Source of the DNA: Capnocytophaga cynodegmi DSM 19736
GTDB lineage: Bacteria > Bacteroidota > Bacteroidia > Flavobacteriales > Flavobacteriaceae
Length of the DNA stretch: 64,000 nucleotides
NCBI RefSeq assembly: GCF_000379185.1
Contig: NZ_KB900703.1
Span: 94,499-158,498, forward strand
Direction of reading: 5' to 3'
Part shown: one piece after another, positions 52,856 through 62,178 of the stretch
Layout: the number at the start of each line of letters is the position of its first letter
How positions within the stretch are numbered: position 1 is the stretch's first letter
The notes under the pieces: generated by a model
Databases searched by the model: none
Told to the model about the DNA's origin: nothing
Seen by the model: the letters and a program-made list of their open reading frames with translations, nothing else
Position numbers and translations under genes: made by a program

Positions 52856-54184
52856 TTACTTAAAAAGCCATTTATAGATATCATTTCCGTTGGCATATAA
52901 TACCAATCCAATCAAAATAAAGAATCCTACCATTTGAGCATATTCCATCACTTTTTCACTTGGTTTTCTACCTGTAATCATTTCGTAAAGTAAGAAAACA
53001 ACGTGTCCACCATCTAAAGCAGGAATAGGTAAAATATTCATGAAAGCTAATATGATGGAAATAAATGCTGTGGTCGACCAAAAAGCTTTCCAATCCCATT
53101 TGCTGGGGAACATATTTCCGATAGCTCCAAAACCACCAAGCTCTGTAGCTCCTTTTTTAGTGAAAATGAATTTGAATTGAGAGATGTAATCACGCAAAAT
53201 CCAATATCCGTATGAAAAACCCTCGCTCAAAGCAGAAGAAAAATCATATTCTTTATGAACAACGTCAATTTTTCCTTCTCGTTGTGATGCTATAAATCCA
53301 ACCTTTCCCTTACCATCGGGAGTGACATTGATTTGCTCTGTTTGCCCGTTGCGTTCTACTTTAAAAGTTAGTGTAGAACCTTGAGGATAAGAAGCCATTA
53401 TAGGAGATACATCTGAATAGTACTCAACAGCTTCGTTGTTAATTGATATTATTTTATCTCCTTTTCGAAAACCTGCTTTGTCGGCCGGAGACCCTACCAG
53501 AACGGAATCCATAATTGGCTTCATTTTAGGACTGAAAGGACTCATTTCTCCTCGAAGATATAACATTTTTCCAATAGAATCAGGAAGTGACAAGAAACGC
53601 GTTTGACCATCTGAACCTTTCACTTTTAGGTTGCTCACATCGCGAAGCATTACATAACGATTGATGTCGAGTACATTTTCCAAGGGTTTTCCGTTTACCT
53701 CAGTAACGATGTCTCCATTTTGAAATCCGTATGACTTCATCGTTTTGCTAACCGCGAAACCTCCTTCAATGCCATTTTCTTTCACTTGATTTTCACCCCA
53801 AACGAACAAAATCATCATATAAATTAAGAAACCTAAAATAAGGTTTACCGTAACTCCGCCAATCATAATAATTAGGCGTTGCCACGTAGGTTTTGAGCGA
53901 AATTCCCAAGGTTGGGGCGGTTGAGCCATTTGCTCTTTGTCCATACTTTCGTCAATCATTCCGGCAATTTTGACGTATCCTCCCAGCGGAAGCCATCCTA
54001 TGCCGTAAACCGTTTCTCCTATTTTCTTTTTGAAAAGAGCAAATTTGACGTCAAAAAATAAAAAGAATTTCTCAACTCGTGTTTTGAAAATTTTTGCAGG
54101 GATAAAATGCCCTAATTCGTGTAAAACGATTAATATTGAAAGACTCAAAATTAATTGAGCCGCTTTAATCAGAAATGTTTCCAT
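52856..54184 (-). CDS. rseP: Site-2 protease RseP-type zinc metalloprotease
   Basis: A 442-residue inner-membrane protease. HELGH at residues 22-26 in the first membrane helix is the zinc site. A C-terminal NILPIPALDGGH motif supplies the third ligand. PDZ-like regions lie between (clearest at VGSPADKAGFRKGDKIISI, about 230-270). RseP cleaves membrane-embedded anti-sigma factors and leftover signal peptides. The ATG at 54184 was chosen; a TTG at 54208 lies in the -7 element CAAAAATA (54206-54213, minus). Confidence 0.93.
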   Translation of the reverse strand: METFLIKAAQLILSLSILIVLHELGHFIPAKIFKTRVEKFFLFFDVKFALFKKKIGETVYGIGWLPLGGYVKIAGMIDESMDKEQMAQPPQPWEFRSKPTWQRLIIMIGGVTVNLILGFLIYMMILFVWGENQVKENGIEGGFAVSKTMKSYGFQNGDIVTEVNGKPLENVLDINRYVMLRDVSNLKVKGSDGQTRFLSLPDSIGKMLYLRGEMSPFSPKMKPIMDSVLVGSPADKAGFRKGDKIISINNEAVEYYSDVSPIMASYPQGSTLTFKVERNGQTEQINVTPDGKGKVGFIASQREGKIDVVHKEYDFSSALSEGFSYGYWILRDYISQFKFIFTKKGATELGGFGAIGNMFPSKWDWKAFWSTTAFISIILAFMNILPIPALDGGHVVFLLYEMITGRKPSEKVMEYAQMVGFFILIGLVLYANGNDIYKWLFK

Positions 54185-54205
54185 TATAAAATATAAAATT
54201 TTCGG

Positions 54206-54213
54206 CAAAAATA
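54206..54213 (-). promoter_or_regulatory. -7 promoter element of the RseP gene
   Basis: On the minus strand this reads TATTTTTG (TANNTTTG), 22 bases upstream of the ATG at 54184. Confidence 0.5.
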
Positions 54214-54269
54214 AAATAATAATTGAGAATATTAAAGTTTTATTTCTGCCGTTATGTAATTAAATCAAT

Positions 54270-55385
54270 TTACTTTTCAATAAAATATCTCGTAAAATTT
54301 CCTGAAGTTTCTTTGGCTTCAATACCTAAGTCGGAAAGGTTGCTGAGCATCAAATCCGAGAATTGGTAATGTAATTGCCAATCAAAGAGTTCAGCGGTAA
54401 TGTTTTGTGTGTTTTTTATATTTATGGGAGTTTCCAAAATATCTGAAAGTTTGTATAGAAAATCATTTACAGAAATATTGTCCGCTGAAAACTGACTTTC
54501 ATCTACCAAGAATTTTGGGTTTTTTGTTCCCCAGTCTATTTGGTCTTTGTTCCAATATGCTGAGGTTGATTCGGGTAAGTGAATTTCGAGGATTTTTCCG
54601 GCTCTAACTTCTGTTTTTAACGTGTAACCCAAATCTTTCAAAATTCTATGTGCAATTTCTTTTTCTTTCCACGAATGATTAAAGTTCTTTTGAATAAGTA
54701 ACTGATATTGTGTAAAGTTATCCTTTAGTGTTACTTGTTTTTCGCTTACTTTTAGCAGATACGCAATAATTTGAGGTAGAGAACCTTTCACGGAAGTAAT
54801 ATCATTAATTCTTTCAATCACAGGAAAAGAATTTGCAGGAATGTTTGCTTCTCGTATTTCAAAGTCTTTATCAAGAGTTGTAGTTATTTCTTCTTCATTT
54901 TCGTAGGATGAATATTTTAAAAAGTCATAAATAGGGGTTGTTTGCTTATTTTTTGATGCAAAACTTCGAATCATTCTTGAAGTAATGTTGGCAGGATTTC
55001 CTTTCCAAAGAATTTCTCCATTGGCGTTGAATAAAATTCCATAGGGTAAGGCTCTTACATTATGTTGTTTGAAATTTTGACCTTCATAGTCAATACTTAC
55101 GGCGAGTTTTGTTGGATGTCGTTCTAAAAATGAACGTACTACATCTGAACGTTCTTGCGTGAGTGAAACGATGTATAAATCTTCGCGAAATTGCTCCTGA
55201 ATAGTGTTCAAATAACTGGAAACGTGAACGCAAGGAACGCACCAAGTAGCCCAAAAATCAACAAAAAACAGGGACTTATCTTTTGGAGTCGCTAATTCAG
55301 AATATTCTACCCGTTCTGAAAAAGTCATTTGAGCTAATCCAGATAAGGAGATAAGTGAAAATATGATTAAAAATATGTTTTTCAT
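54270..55385 (-). CDS. TlpA-like exported thioredoxin protein with extra C-terminal domain
   Basis: A 371-residue exported protein. The signal peptide ends near SGLAQ (residue 19). FWATWCVPC puts the redox Cys pair at residues 49 and 52, and RALPYGILFNANGEILWKG is the cis-Pro and beta-hairpin region of a TlpA-type thioredoxin. Residues ~170-371 form a second domain of mixed alpha/beta character without further Cys, reminiscent of the TIGR03435-type segments found behind some TlpA domains, by general likeness only. It probably reduces or isomerises periplasmic disulfides. Single gene between rseP and mltD-type genes. Confidence 0.82.
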   Translation of the reverse strand: MKNIFLIIFSLISLSGLAQMTFSERVEYSELATPKDKSLFFVDFWATWCVPCVHVSSYLNTIQEQFREDLYIVSLTQERSDVVRSFLERHPTKLAVSIDYEGQNFKQHNVRALPYGILFNANGEILWKGNPANITSRMIRSFASKNKQTTPIYDFLKYSSYENEEEITTTLDKDFEIREANIPANSFPVIERINDITSVKGSLPQIIAYLLKVSEKQVTLKDNFTQYQLLIQKNFNHSWKEKEIAHRILKDLGYTLKTEVRAGKILEIHLPESTSAYWNKDQIDWGTKNPKFLVDESQFSADNISVNDFLYKLSDILETPINIKNTQNITAELFDWQLHYQFSDLMLSNLSDLGIEAKETSGNFTRYFIEK

Positions 55386-55503
55386 AGGAAAATAGTTTAT
55401 GATGTGTTGAGTAATAGCAAAAATGTTGCCAAAATTTTCCTTTTGAAATTTTCTAAATTCAAAAAAAAACGCCAGAAAAAGGACGTCTTTATGAGTATTT
55501 TAC

Positions 55504-56874
55504 TTATTTGTAGATGACTAATTTCTGCCCCACGTGAATATTATTTCCTTTAATCCTATTCCAGCGTTTCAGGTTTGAAACAGTTACACCATTTCGCGAG
55601 GCTATTTTCCCTAAAACATCTCCTTTTTTTACGATATAAACTATTTTTTTACCAGAACTTCCTGCGTAATCTCCTTTCACTAATTCAGGAAGAGCTTTCT
55701 CTCTTTTGGCATTTTCTTCGTTTAGATAGGCGTAAATAACTTCTTCATTCGCCACGAATTTGCCAATTTCTTCAATAGGCAATCGCAATGCATAATTTTT
55801 TCCTTCCACAAAAGGAACAATATCCAATTGATATGATGGGTTGAAAAACTGAATTTCCTTGATATCCATTCCTGTTAATTCAGCAATATTTTTGAAAGGA
55901 ACGGCTTGTTTTACTTGTACAGTGTCAGTTACAAAATAGTGATTTTGACGCCTTTGAGGTTTAAATCCGTGTTCTTTTGCATATTCAAAAATGTAGAGTG
56001 TAGCCAAAAATGCAGGAACATACCCTGCAGTTTCGCGAGGCAGGTACGGACGTAAATTCCAATAATTTTGTTTTCCGTTAGAACGACGCATCGCTTTGGT
56101 AACATTCCCAGGGCCAGAGTTGTAAGCAGCCAGAACCAAATCCCAATCTCCAAAAATTTGATGCAAATAACTCAAGTATTTGGCAGCAGCTTTGGTAGAA
56201 CGGACAGGGTCACTACGTTCATCAACATAATTGCTAACCTCCAATCCGTAACTTTTTCCTGTAGCATACATAAACTGCCACAAACCAGTTGCTCCTACTC
56301 GCGAACGAGCCTTAGGGTTTAAAGCAGATTCTACGATGGCTAAGTACTTCATTTCCAAAGGAATTCTATGGTTGCTCATTTCTTGCTCAAACATAGGGAA
56401 ATAGTAATCACTTAGGCTCATCAATCTTTCCAAAGACGAACGACGATTTTTTAAAAAAGATTTAATAACACGCTCTAAGATAGGATTATATTCAATGTTG
56501 AAAGGTGTTTTTTGATTCAGTTTTTCCAAACGTTGTTTTAGCACTTCGGTAGGGAGTTCTTCGTATGTTACATCAGTAACAGATTCATTTTGAATTTCTT
56601 CACTCATTTGGAAAAACAAATCGGAATTGGAAAGTTCCTTTAGCCATTTTTTGTCATAGCTTTCCGCTTTTGGGTGGTCCTTCAAAATGTAAATTCCTTC
56701 TCTCTTAACACCCGTAGGTGGCGTTTGCTGTGAATTATTAAAAATTTCGTTGGATTGTTGCTCTATTTTTGAAATGGTATCATTAGAAATATTTGGCTGT
56801 ACTTGAGCCATCATACTTTCAGCTGAAAGACAAATAAATATTCCAAGACCACATTTTTTCACAAGTTTATACAT
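55504..56874 (-). CDS. MltD-type lytic transglycosylase with LysM domain
   Basis: A 456-residue exported murein-cleaving enzyme. A signal peptide (residues 1-23, ending SMMAQ) and a linker precede an SLT domain (about 165-310). The catalytic Glu is in YLAIVESALNPKA, and GATGLWQFMYATGKSYGL and AAYNSGPGNV are SLT signatures. A LysM module closes the protein (about 410-456, YIVKKGDVLGKIASRNGV). The arrangement matches MltD, which cuts glycan strands during envelope growth. There is one LysM, fewer than in E. coli MltD. No lipobox is evident, so it is probably soluble in the periplasm. Confidence 0.9.
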   Translation of the reverse strand: MYKLVKKCGLGIFICLSAESMMAQVQPNISNDTISKIEQQSNEIFNNSQQTPPTGVKREGIYILKDHPKAESYDKKWLKELSNSDLFFQMSEEIQNESVTDVTYEELPTEVLKQRLEKLNQKTPFNIEYNPILERVIKSFLKNRRSSLERLMSLSDYYFPMFEQEMSNHRIPLEMKYLAIVESALNPKARSRVGATGLWQFMYATGKSYGLEVSNYVDERSDPVRSTKAAAKYLSYLHQIFGDWDLVLAAYNSGPGNVTKAMRRSNGKQNYWNLRPYLPRETAGYVPAFLATLYIFEYAKEHGFKPQRRQNHYFVTDTVQVKQAVPFKNIAELTGMDIKEIQFFNPSYQLDIVPFVEGKNYALRLPIEEIGKFVANEEVIYAYLNEENAKREKALPELVKGDYAGSSGKKIVYIVKKGDVLGKIASRNGVTVSNLKRWNRIKGNNIHVGQKLVIYK

Positions 56875-57064
56875 AAAGTCACAATTATTTCAAACTACAA
56901 AAATCAAAATTAATATTGATATGGACAAATTTTGGCGTGTTAAAAGATGCCAAAGTAATAGTGATGAGAATACATAACAAATTCAAAATCCTCAAATTGA
57001 CTTTTATTTTATTATCTTTTTAACAAAAATAATGCCGAATTCATTCTTATTTCAGGAAAAAAGC

Positions 57065-57072
57065 TAACTTTG
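57065..57072 (+). promoter_or_regulatory. -7 promoter element of the malic enzyme gene
   Basis: TAACTTTG (TANNTTTG), 59 bases upstream of the ATG at 57132. Confidence 0.5.
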
Positions 57073-57131
57073 CAGGTTCAAATAAAAAGGATATCAGATT
57101 ACTGATTGTTTAAAATTCGATAGAATAACAT

Positions 57132-59414
57132 ATGAAAGATTCACGTAAAAAAAACGAAGCATTAGATTATCACGAGTTTCCCCAGCCAGGGAAAATAGCA
57201 ATTATACCAACTAAAAAACACGCCTCACAACACGATTTATCACTGGCGTATTCGCCTGGTGTTGCAGAACCTTGTTTGGCAATTGCAGCAGATAAAAATA
57301 ACGTATACAAATATACATCAAAAAGTAATTTGGTGGCTGTAATTTCCAATGGAACAGCTGTTTTAGGTTTGGGTGATATTGGTCCAGAGGCATCTAAGCC
57401 TGTAATGGAAGGGAAAGGATTGCTCTTCAAGATATTTGCCGATATTGATGTATTTGATATTGAGGTCGATGCCACTGATGTAGATAAATTTGTTGAAACT
57501 GTAAAGGCAATTGCTCCTACTTTCGGGGGAATTAATTTGGAAGACATAAAAGCTCCTGAAGCCTTTGAGATTGAACGTAGATTAAAGGAAGAATTGGATA
57601 TTCCTGTAATGCACGATGACCAACACGGAACTGCCATTATTTCTGCGGCTGCACTAAAGAATGCTTTGGAAATTGTTAATAAGGACATTAGTAAAGTGAA
57701 AATAGTGGTTAATGGGGCAGGAGCTGCAGCGATTTCTTGCACACATTTGTACATAGCTTTAGGAGCAGACCCTAAAAATATTGTAATGTGTGATAGCAAG
57801 GGAGTTATCCGCAAAGATTCGCCTAATTTGACTCAGCAAAAAGCAGAATTTGCCACTGACCGAGATATTCACACGCTACAGGAAGCAATGCAAGGAGCAG
57901 ACGTATTTATTGGGCTTTCAAAAGGAAATGTAGTCAGCCCTGAGATGCTTCTTTCAATGGCTAAAGATGCAGTAGTTTTTGCAATGGCAAACCCAACACC
58001 TGAAATTGATTACAACTTGGCAATACAAACTCGTCAAGATATTATTATGGCAACAGGGCGTTCCGATTTTCCGAATCAGGTAAATAATGTATTAGGATTT
58101 CCGTTTATTTTCAGAGGAGCTTTGGACGTTCGTGCAACGAAAATTAATGAGGAAATGAAACTTGCCGCAGTTCACGCAATTGCCGACTTAGCCAAAAAAA
58201 CAGTTCCTGAGCAAGTAAACCTCGTTTATGGAGCAGAAAATCTTTCTTTCGGAAGAAATTACATCATTCCAAAACCTTTTGACCCTCGTTTGATTTACGA
58301 AATTCCACCAGCAATTGCTAAAGCTGCAATAGAGTCGGGTGTAGCTCAAAAGCCAATTACCAATTGGGAAGCTTATCGAACTGAGCTAATGGATAGAATT
58401 GGCAACGGAAGTAAAGAAATTAGAATGCTGCAAGATAGAGCTAAGCAAAATCCTAAACGTGTGGTTTTCCCTGAGGCAGACCATATCGAAGTTCTTAAAG
58501 CAGCACAGCGTTTACACGAAGATGGCGTAGCTATTCCTATCCTATTAGGGCGAAAAGACATTATAAAAGAACTAAAAGAGGAAATTGGACTTACTGCCGA
58601 TTTACAGATTATTGACCCTAAGAGTGATGAGGAAAAAGCACGTAGAGAGGAATTTAGCAGAGTTTATTGGGAAAAACATCAACGTAAGGGAGTTATCCGT
58701 TTGACGGCTGAGCGAATGATGCGTGAACGTAGTTACTTCGGGACGATGATGGTTAATATGGGACAAGCCGATGCGATGGTTACTGGACGTACACGTTCTT
58801 ACCCATCGGCAATTCGCCCGATTCTAGAACTAGTTGAAAAGGAAAGAGGTGTTGATAGAATTGCTTCAACCAGCATTATGTTTACCAAACAAGGACCTTT
58901 GTTTTTGTCTGATGCTACTATCAACGTAAATCCAACTGCTGAAGATTTGGCCAACATTGCCTTAATGACAGCAAAAGCAGTGAAGATGTTTGGAATTCAG
59001 CCCTCTGTAGCGATGCTTTCATATTCGAATTTTGGTTCAGCAGATTCTGAAAGTACCCGAAAAGTATGTGATGCAGTAGCATATTTGCATGAAAATCACC
59101 CAGATTTGGTAGTTGATGGAGAAATTCAGGCTGATTTTGCTATCAATCCTGAAAAAATTGCAAGGTCATTCCCTTTCTCAAAATTGAATAATGGAAAAGG
59201 TGCTAATGTTTTGATTTTCCCAAATCTGGAATCGGCGAACATAACTTATAAGATTATGAAAGAAATTGAGAAATTTGAAACGGTAGGTCCTATTACATTA
59301 GGATTGACTAAAGCCATTCACGTTACTACATTGGGGTCAACCGTTGATGAAATGGTAAACTTAGCAACACTTGCAGTAGTTGATGCTCAGGAGAGAGAAT
59401 ATCGAAGTAAGTAG
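57132..59414 (+). CDS. maeB: NADP-dependent malic enzyme, MaeB type with phosphotransacetylase-like domain
   Basis: A 760-residue hybrid enzyme converting malate to pyruvate with NADPH. The malic domain (1-160) has LAYSPGVAEPC and the DDQHGTAIISAAALKNAL segment. The NAD(P)-binding domain (160-400) has VVNGAGAAAISC and MANPTPEI. From about 430 a phosphotransacetylase-like domain follows (NPKRVVFPEADHIEVLKAAQ, MLSYSNFGSADSESTRKV), which in MaeB serves regulation by acetyl-CoA rather than Pta catalysis. The length matches full-size MaeB. It supplies NADPH and links the C4 and C3 pools. Own promoter and terminator. Confidence 0.95.
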   Translation: MKDSRKKNEALDYHEFPQPGKIAIIPTKKHASQHDLSLAYSPGVAEPCLAIAADKNNVYKYTSKSNLVAVISNGTAVLGLGDIGPEASKPVMEGKGLLFKIFADIDVFDIEVDATDVDKFVETVKAIAPTFGGINLEDIKAPEAFEIERRLKEELDIPVMHDDQHGTAIISAAALKNALEIVNKDISKVKIVVNGAGAAAISCTHLYIALGADPKNIVMCDSKGVIRKDSPNLTQQKAEFATDRDIHTLQEAMQGADVFIGLSKGNVVSPEMLLSMAKDAVVFAMANPTPEIDYNLAIQTRQDIIMATGRSDFPNQVNNVLGFPFIFRGALDVRATKINEEMKLAAVHAIADLAKKTVPEQVNLVYGAENLSFGRNYIIPKPFDPRLIYEIPPAIAKAAIESGVAQKPITNWEAYRTELMDRIGNGSKEIRMLQDRAKQNPKRVVFPEADHIEVLKAAQRLHEDGVAIPILLGRKDIIKELKEEIGLTADLQIIDPKSDEEKARREEFSRVYWEKHQRKGVIRLTAERMMRERSYFGTMMVNMGQADAMVTGRTRSYPSAIRPILELVEKERGVDRIASTSIMFTKQGPLFLSDATINVNPTAEDLANIALMTAKAVKMFGIQPSVAMLSYSNFGSADSESTRKVCDAVAYLHENHPDLVVDGEIQADFAINPEKIARSFPFSKLNNGKGANVLIFPNLESANITYKIMKEIEKFETVGPITLGLTKAIHVTTLGSTVDEMVNLATLAVVDAQEREYRSK

Positions 59415-59424
59415 AAAGTAATTG

Positions 59425-59460
59425 AAAAAGGCAAGAAATTAATTTCTTGCCTTTTATTTT
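59425..59460. terminator. Bidirectional terminator
   Basis: A perfect 30-bp palindrome (59426-59455, with GGCAAGAAATT and AATTTCTTGCC) flanked by A and T runs between convergent genes. Confidence 0.88.
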
Positions 59461-59512
59461 TTTAATGAAAATAGATAGTTATACTTTTCTATCAACTTAA
59501 TTGTGCTTAAAA

Positions 59513-60148
59513 TTAGTGTGATTTTAGGTAGTCAGAAACTCCGTCTCTGTTTGCATTCATTGCATCTTTTCCTTCTTCCCAATTCGCAGGGCAAACCTCA
59601 CCATATTTTTGCACGTGAGTGTAAGCATCAACTAAGCGAAGGTATTCTTTCACATTGCGACCTAAAGGCATATCGTTCACACTTTCGTGAAATACTTTTC
59701 CTTCTTCATCAATCAGATATGTAGCACGGTATGTAACATCATCACCTTCTAAAAGATAATTTTCAGCTACTTCATCGTAAATTTCTCGTGAATCCAATAT
59801 TCCTAAAGCACGAGCCAAATTTCGGTTTGAGTCGGCTAAAATAGGATATGTAATTCCTTCGATACCTCCCTGACTTTTAGGAGTATTGAGCCAAGCGAAG
59901 TGTACTTCAGCAGTGTCGCACGAAGCTCCTATGACGATAACATTTCTCTTCTCAAACTCAGCCAAAACTTCTTGAAAAGCGTGTAATTCTGTTGGGCAAA
60001 CGAAAGTGAAATCCTTTGGATACCAGAATAGAAGTACTTTCTTTTTGTTGTTTATTGCTTCTGAATATACATTTATTTTGAATGTATTTCCAGAAGTGTT
60101 CATAGCATTAACATCAAAATTTGGAAATTTTTTACCTACTAAAGACAT
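59513..60148 (-). CDS. 2-Cys peroxiredoxin (AhpC/TSA family)
   Basis: A 211-residue cytosolic thiol peroxidase that reduces H2O2 and organic peroxides. FTFVCPTE holds the peroxidatic Cys51, and GEVCPANW the resolving Cys186, as in typical AhpC-like 2-Cys enzymes. The C-terminal tail ends DGVSDYLKSH. The ATG at 60148 was chosen, as the family start (MSLVGKKFPNF) begins there and ten extra codons upstream are unrelated. The electron donor is probably thioredoxin or AhpF; trxA lies 7 kb away. Confidence 0.94.
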   Translation of the reverse strand: MSLVGKKFPNFDVNAMNTSGNTFKINVYSEAINNKKKVLLFWYPKDFTFVCPTELHAFQEVLAEFEKRNVIVIGASCDTAEVHFAWLNTPKSQGGIEGITYPILADSNRNLARALGILDSREIYDEVAENYLLEGDDVTYRATYLIDEEGKVFHESVNDMPLGRNVKEYLRLVDAYTHVQKYGEVCPANWEEGKDAMNANRDGVSDYLKSH

Positions 60149-60271
60149 AATTTTATTTTTTTGAAAATTCTGGTGCAAGGTACGATTTTTTTCTGAAATA
60201 AATAACTATAACTTTTTTTAGAATATTTATGGTACGATAGATTTTGTTCTTTGTTAGGAGTGGAAGTTTTT

Positions 60272-60304
60272 TTGAAGAACTCTTTTTAATTTTCGTTATC
60301 TTTG
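60272..60304 (+). promoter_or_regulatory. Promoter of the DUF502 gene
   Basis: TTG (60272-60274) and TATCTTTG (60297-60304) are 22 bases apart. The ATG at 60317 leaves a very short leader. An in-frame TTG at 60302 overlaps the -7 element and is not a start. Confidence 0.6.
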
Positions 60305-60316
60305 CCGAAAAAAACT

Positions 60317-60904
60317 ATGAAAATTAATAGCTTTTTTGGTGTGTTTTTGCGATATTTTCTGCAAGGAATTCTAATTGTAGGTCCTTTGAGTACCACAGTT
60401 TGGATTATTTGGTCTATTTTTTCAAGTATTGATAATCTCGTTCCTGATATTTCAAAAAAATACCCTGGTGCAGTGTTTGTTTTACTTTTTTTAGGAACAA
60501 CATTCATTGGCTTTATTGGAAGTAAGTTCTTTTTAGGCAGATTGTTAGTAAGCGGATTGGATTACTTGTTAGAGCGAATTCCAGGTATTAAGTTCATATA
60601 TTCTTCCATTAAAGATGTGCTAACTTCATTTGTGGGAGACAATCGCAAGTTCAATAATCCGGTTTGGGTGAAGGTACAAGATGCTCCTGAAATGTGGCGT
60701 ATAGGTTTCTTAACACAGGGAAATATGGATTTTACCAATATGGAAGGAATGGTAAGTGTTTATTTACCTCATTCTTATGCCGTTTCTGGTTGGGTGATTG
60801 TAGTTAAGACTGAAAATATAAAACCAACGGAAGGATTATCGGCTCATAAAGCAATGGAATTTGCATTGAGTGGCGGTATGGTTGGAGGCATAAAAGGTTC
60901 TTAA
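60317..60904 (+). CDS. DUF502 inner-membrane protein
   Basis: A 195-residue membrane protein of the DUF502 family. Two hydrophobic segments are clear: about 8-32 (FLRYFLQGILIVGPLSTTVW) and about 52-75. The periplasmic or cytoplasmic C-terminal domain has ERIPGIKFIYSSIKDVLTSF and NMEGMVSVYLPHSYAVSGW, the conserved DUF502 signature. No function is known; a plant homologue (COV) affects vascular patterning. It precedes the YbjN-like gene by 57 bases on the same strand, but that gene has its own promoter. Confidence 0.88.
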   Translation: MKINSFFGVFLRYFLQGILIVGPLSTTVWIIWSIFSSIDNLVPDISKKYPGAVFVLLFLGTTFIGFIGSKFFLGRLLVSGLDYLLERIPGIKFIYSSIKDVLTSFVGDNRKFNNPVWVKVQDAPEMWRIGFLTQGNMDFTNMEGMVSVYLPHSYAVSGWVIVVKTENIKPTEGLSAHKAMEFALSGGMVGGIKGS

Positions 60905-60908
60905 ACTT

Positions 60909-60940
60909 TTGTTATATCTGAAAAAAATGTATTACTTTTG
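60909..60940 (+). promoter_or_regulatory. Promoter of the YbjN / protease gene pair
   Basis: TTG (60909-60911) and TACTTTTG (60933-60940) are 21 bases apart. The ATG is at 60962. No further promoter is evident before the protease gene at 62179. Confidence 0.6.
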
Positions 60941-60961
60941 CTCTACAAAAAATAATTTTAT

Positions 60962-62140
60962 ATGAGAAATCACGTACCAAAGTATCAAAAACCGATAAAA
61001 AGTGTGAGTGATCCTATCGTTCAGGTAGAAAGTTGGCACGATGCCATTGATGCATTTGATGAAAAGGACTATGAAAAGTCGTTACGTAGCCTATTTCAGT
61101 ATATGAATCCTGAAGTGGCTAAAAAAATTCCTGCTACAGGCGATTTTTCAATAGAATATCCGCAGGGTTCTTCACGAGTTACTTTCGGATTGAAAAACGG
61201 AATATTCTTCATAGAGTCTCCTTTCGTGAAGATGACCGAAAATACTAATAAAGTGGCAATGCTTCGTCACGCAAATGAATTGAATTTTAGTTTCTTAACA
61301 GTTCCTCAAATTCATCTAATCGACCAAACTCTTTGGTTTAAGTTTGAAACTCCATTACATCTTTGTCAGCCTAATAAAATTTATGATGCCTTGCGTGAAA
61401 TTTGCGTAGCAACCGATGATTTTGATGATGAATTTATCGAGAAATACGAAGCGGAACGCATACAAGAACCTGTTGTTCAGCAACTTTCCGATAGCGAAAA
61501 AACAGAAGCTTGGAATCAAATTCAGGCTATTCTTGCTGAATATCGCCAATATATGGACTATTTCGAGGAGAAACGTTGGGAAGGTAGCCAGTGGGATATC
61601 ATTATGCTGAGCCTTTTCCAATTAGGAAATATGCCTTACATTCAGGGGATTTTACGTACTGATTTACAGGAATATATTCAAAATATAAACAACAATCGTA
61701 TTGATTTTCACTTCCGTATAGACAAAGGTAAAAACTTCTTCAAGCAACTTTGTGAAAAGTCACAGGACGAAATAATGAAAGATGTGTATTACACTTATAA
61801 CCTGATGGGGCTGAAATGGCGTTCTTCTGGAAAATTCCTGCAAGAAGAAGCTTTGGAATATGAGGAGCAAGTGCGTAAATACAAGACTTCCAATGATTAT
61901 TTTAATATTTGTTATCATCTGTACTATCTGTACTTGTACATCTTGTACCACTATAATTTAGACCAAGAATATCGTAGTTTCATCATAGGCACTCTCGAAA
62001 AAGCTTCTGGGCAAACCTATGAACAAGCATCTAAAATATATTTGGAGTCATTTGAACATTTGCTAAAGGAAACTCTTCCAAAAGGATTTAAAATAGAACA
62101 AAAAGTTAAAAAAGGTTTTTTTGCTCGGTTATTCGGATAA
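60962..62140 (+). CDS. YbjN-like domain protein with long helical C-terminal half, unknown function
   Basis: A 392-residue cytosolic protein without signal peptide or membrane segment. Residues ~50-165 follow a YbjN/secretion-chaperone-like fold: an FSIEYPQGSSRVTFGLKNG strand pair, an FVKMTENTNKVAMLRHANELNF helix, then FLTVPQIHLIDQTLWFKFETPL and a DALREICVATDDFDDEF helix. The rest (~190-392) is helical and rich in aromatic residues (YHLYYLYLYILYHYN region), ending in KKGFFARLFG. YbjN domains act as chaperone-like or regulatory modules. The next gene, 38 bases downstream, also ends in a YbjN-like domain fused to a protease and zinc ribbon, so the two products may interact. The assignment is by fold pattern only. 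Confidence 0.72.
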   Translation: MRNHVPKYQKPIKSVSDPIVQVESWHDAIDAFDEKDYEKSLRSLFQYMNPEVAKKIPATGDFSIEYPQGSSRVTFGLKNGIFFIESPFVKMTENTNKVAMLRHANELNFSFLTVPQIHLIDQTLWFKFETPLHLCQPNKIYDALREICVATDDFDDEFIEKYEAERIQEPVVQQLSDSEKTEAWNQIQAILAEYRQYMDYFEEKRWEGSQWDIIMLSLFQLGNMPYIQGILRTDLQEYIQNINNNRIDFHFRIDKGKNFFKQLCEKSQDEIMKDVYYTYNLMGLKWRSSGKFLQEEALEYEEQVRKYKTSNDYFNICYHLYYLYLYILYHYNLDQEYRSFIIGTLEKASGQTYEQASKIYLESFEHLLKETLPKGFKIEQKVKKGFFARLFG

Positions 62141-62178
62141 AAGGTTTCAGTTAGTAATGCAAACAAAAAATAGAAAAG

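Noticed and set aside
57170-57814. A 214-codon open frame on the minus strand inside the malic enzyme gene
   Set aside because: It is antisense to a strongly conserved coding region, has no start context or promoter, and its residue composition is that of a reverse-frame shadow.
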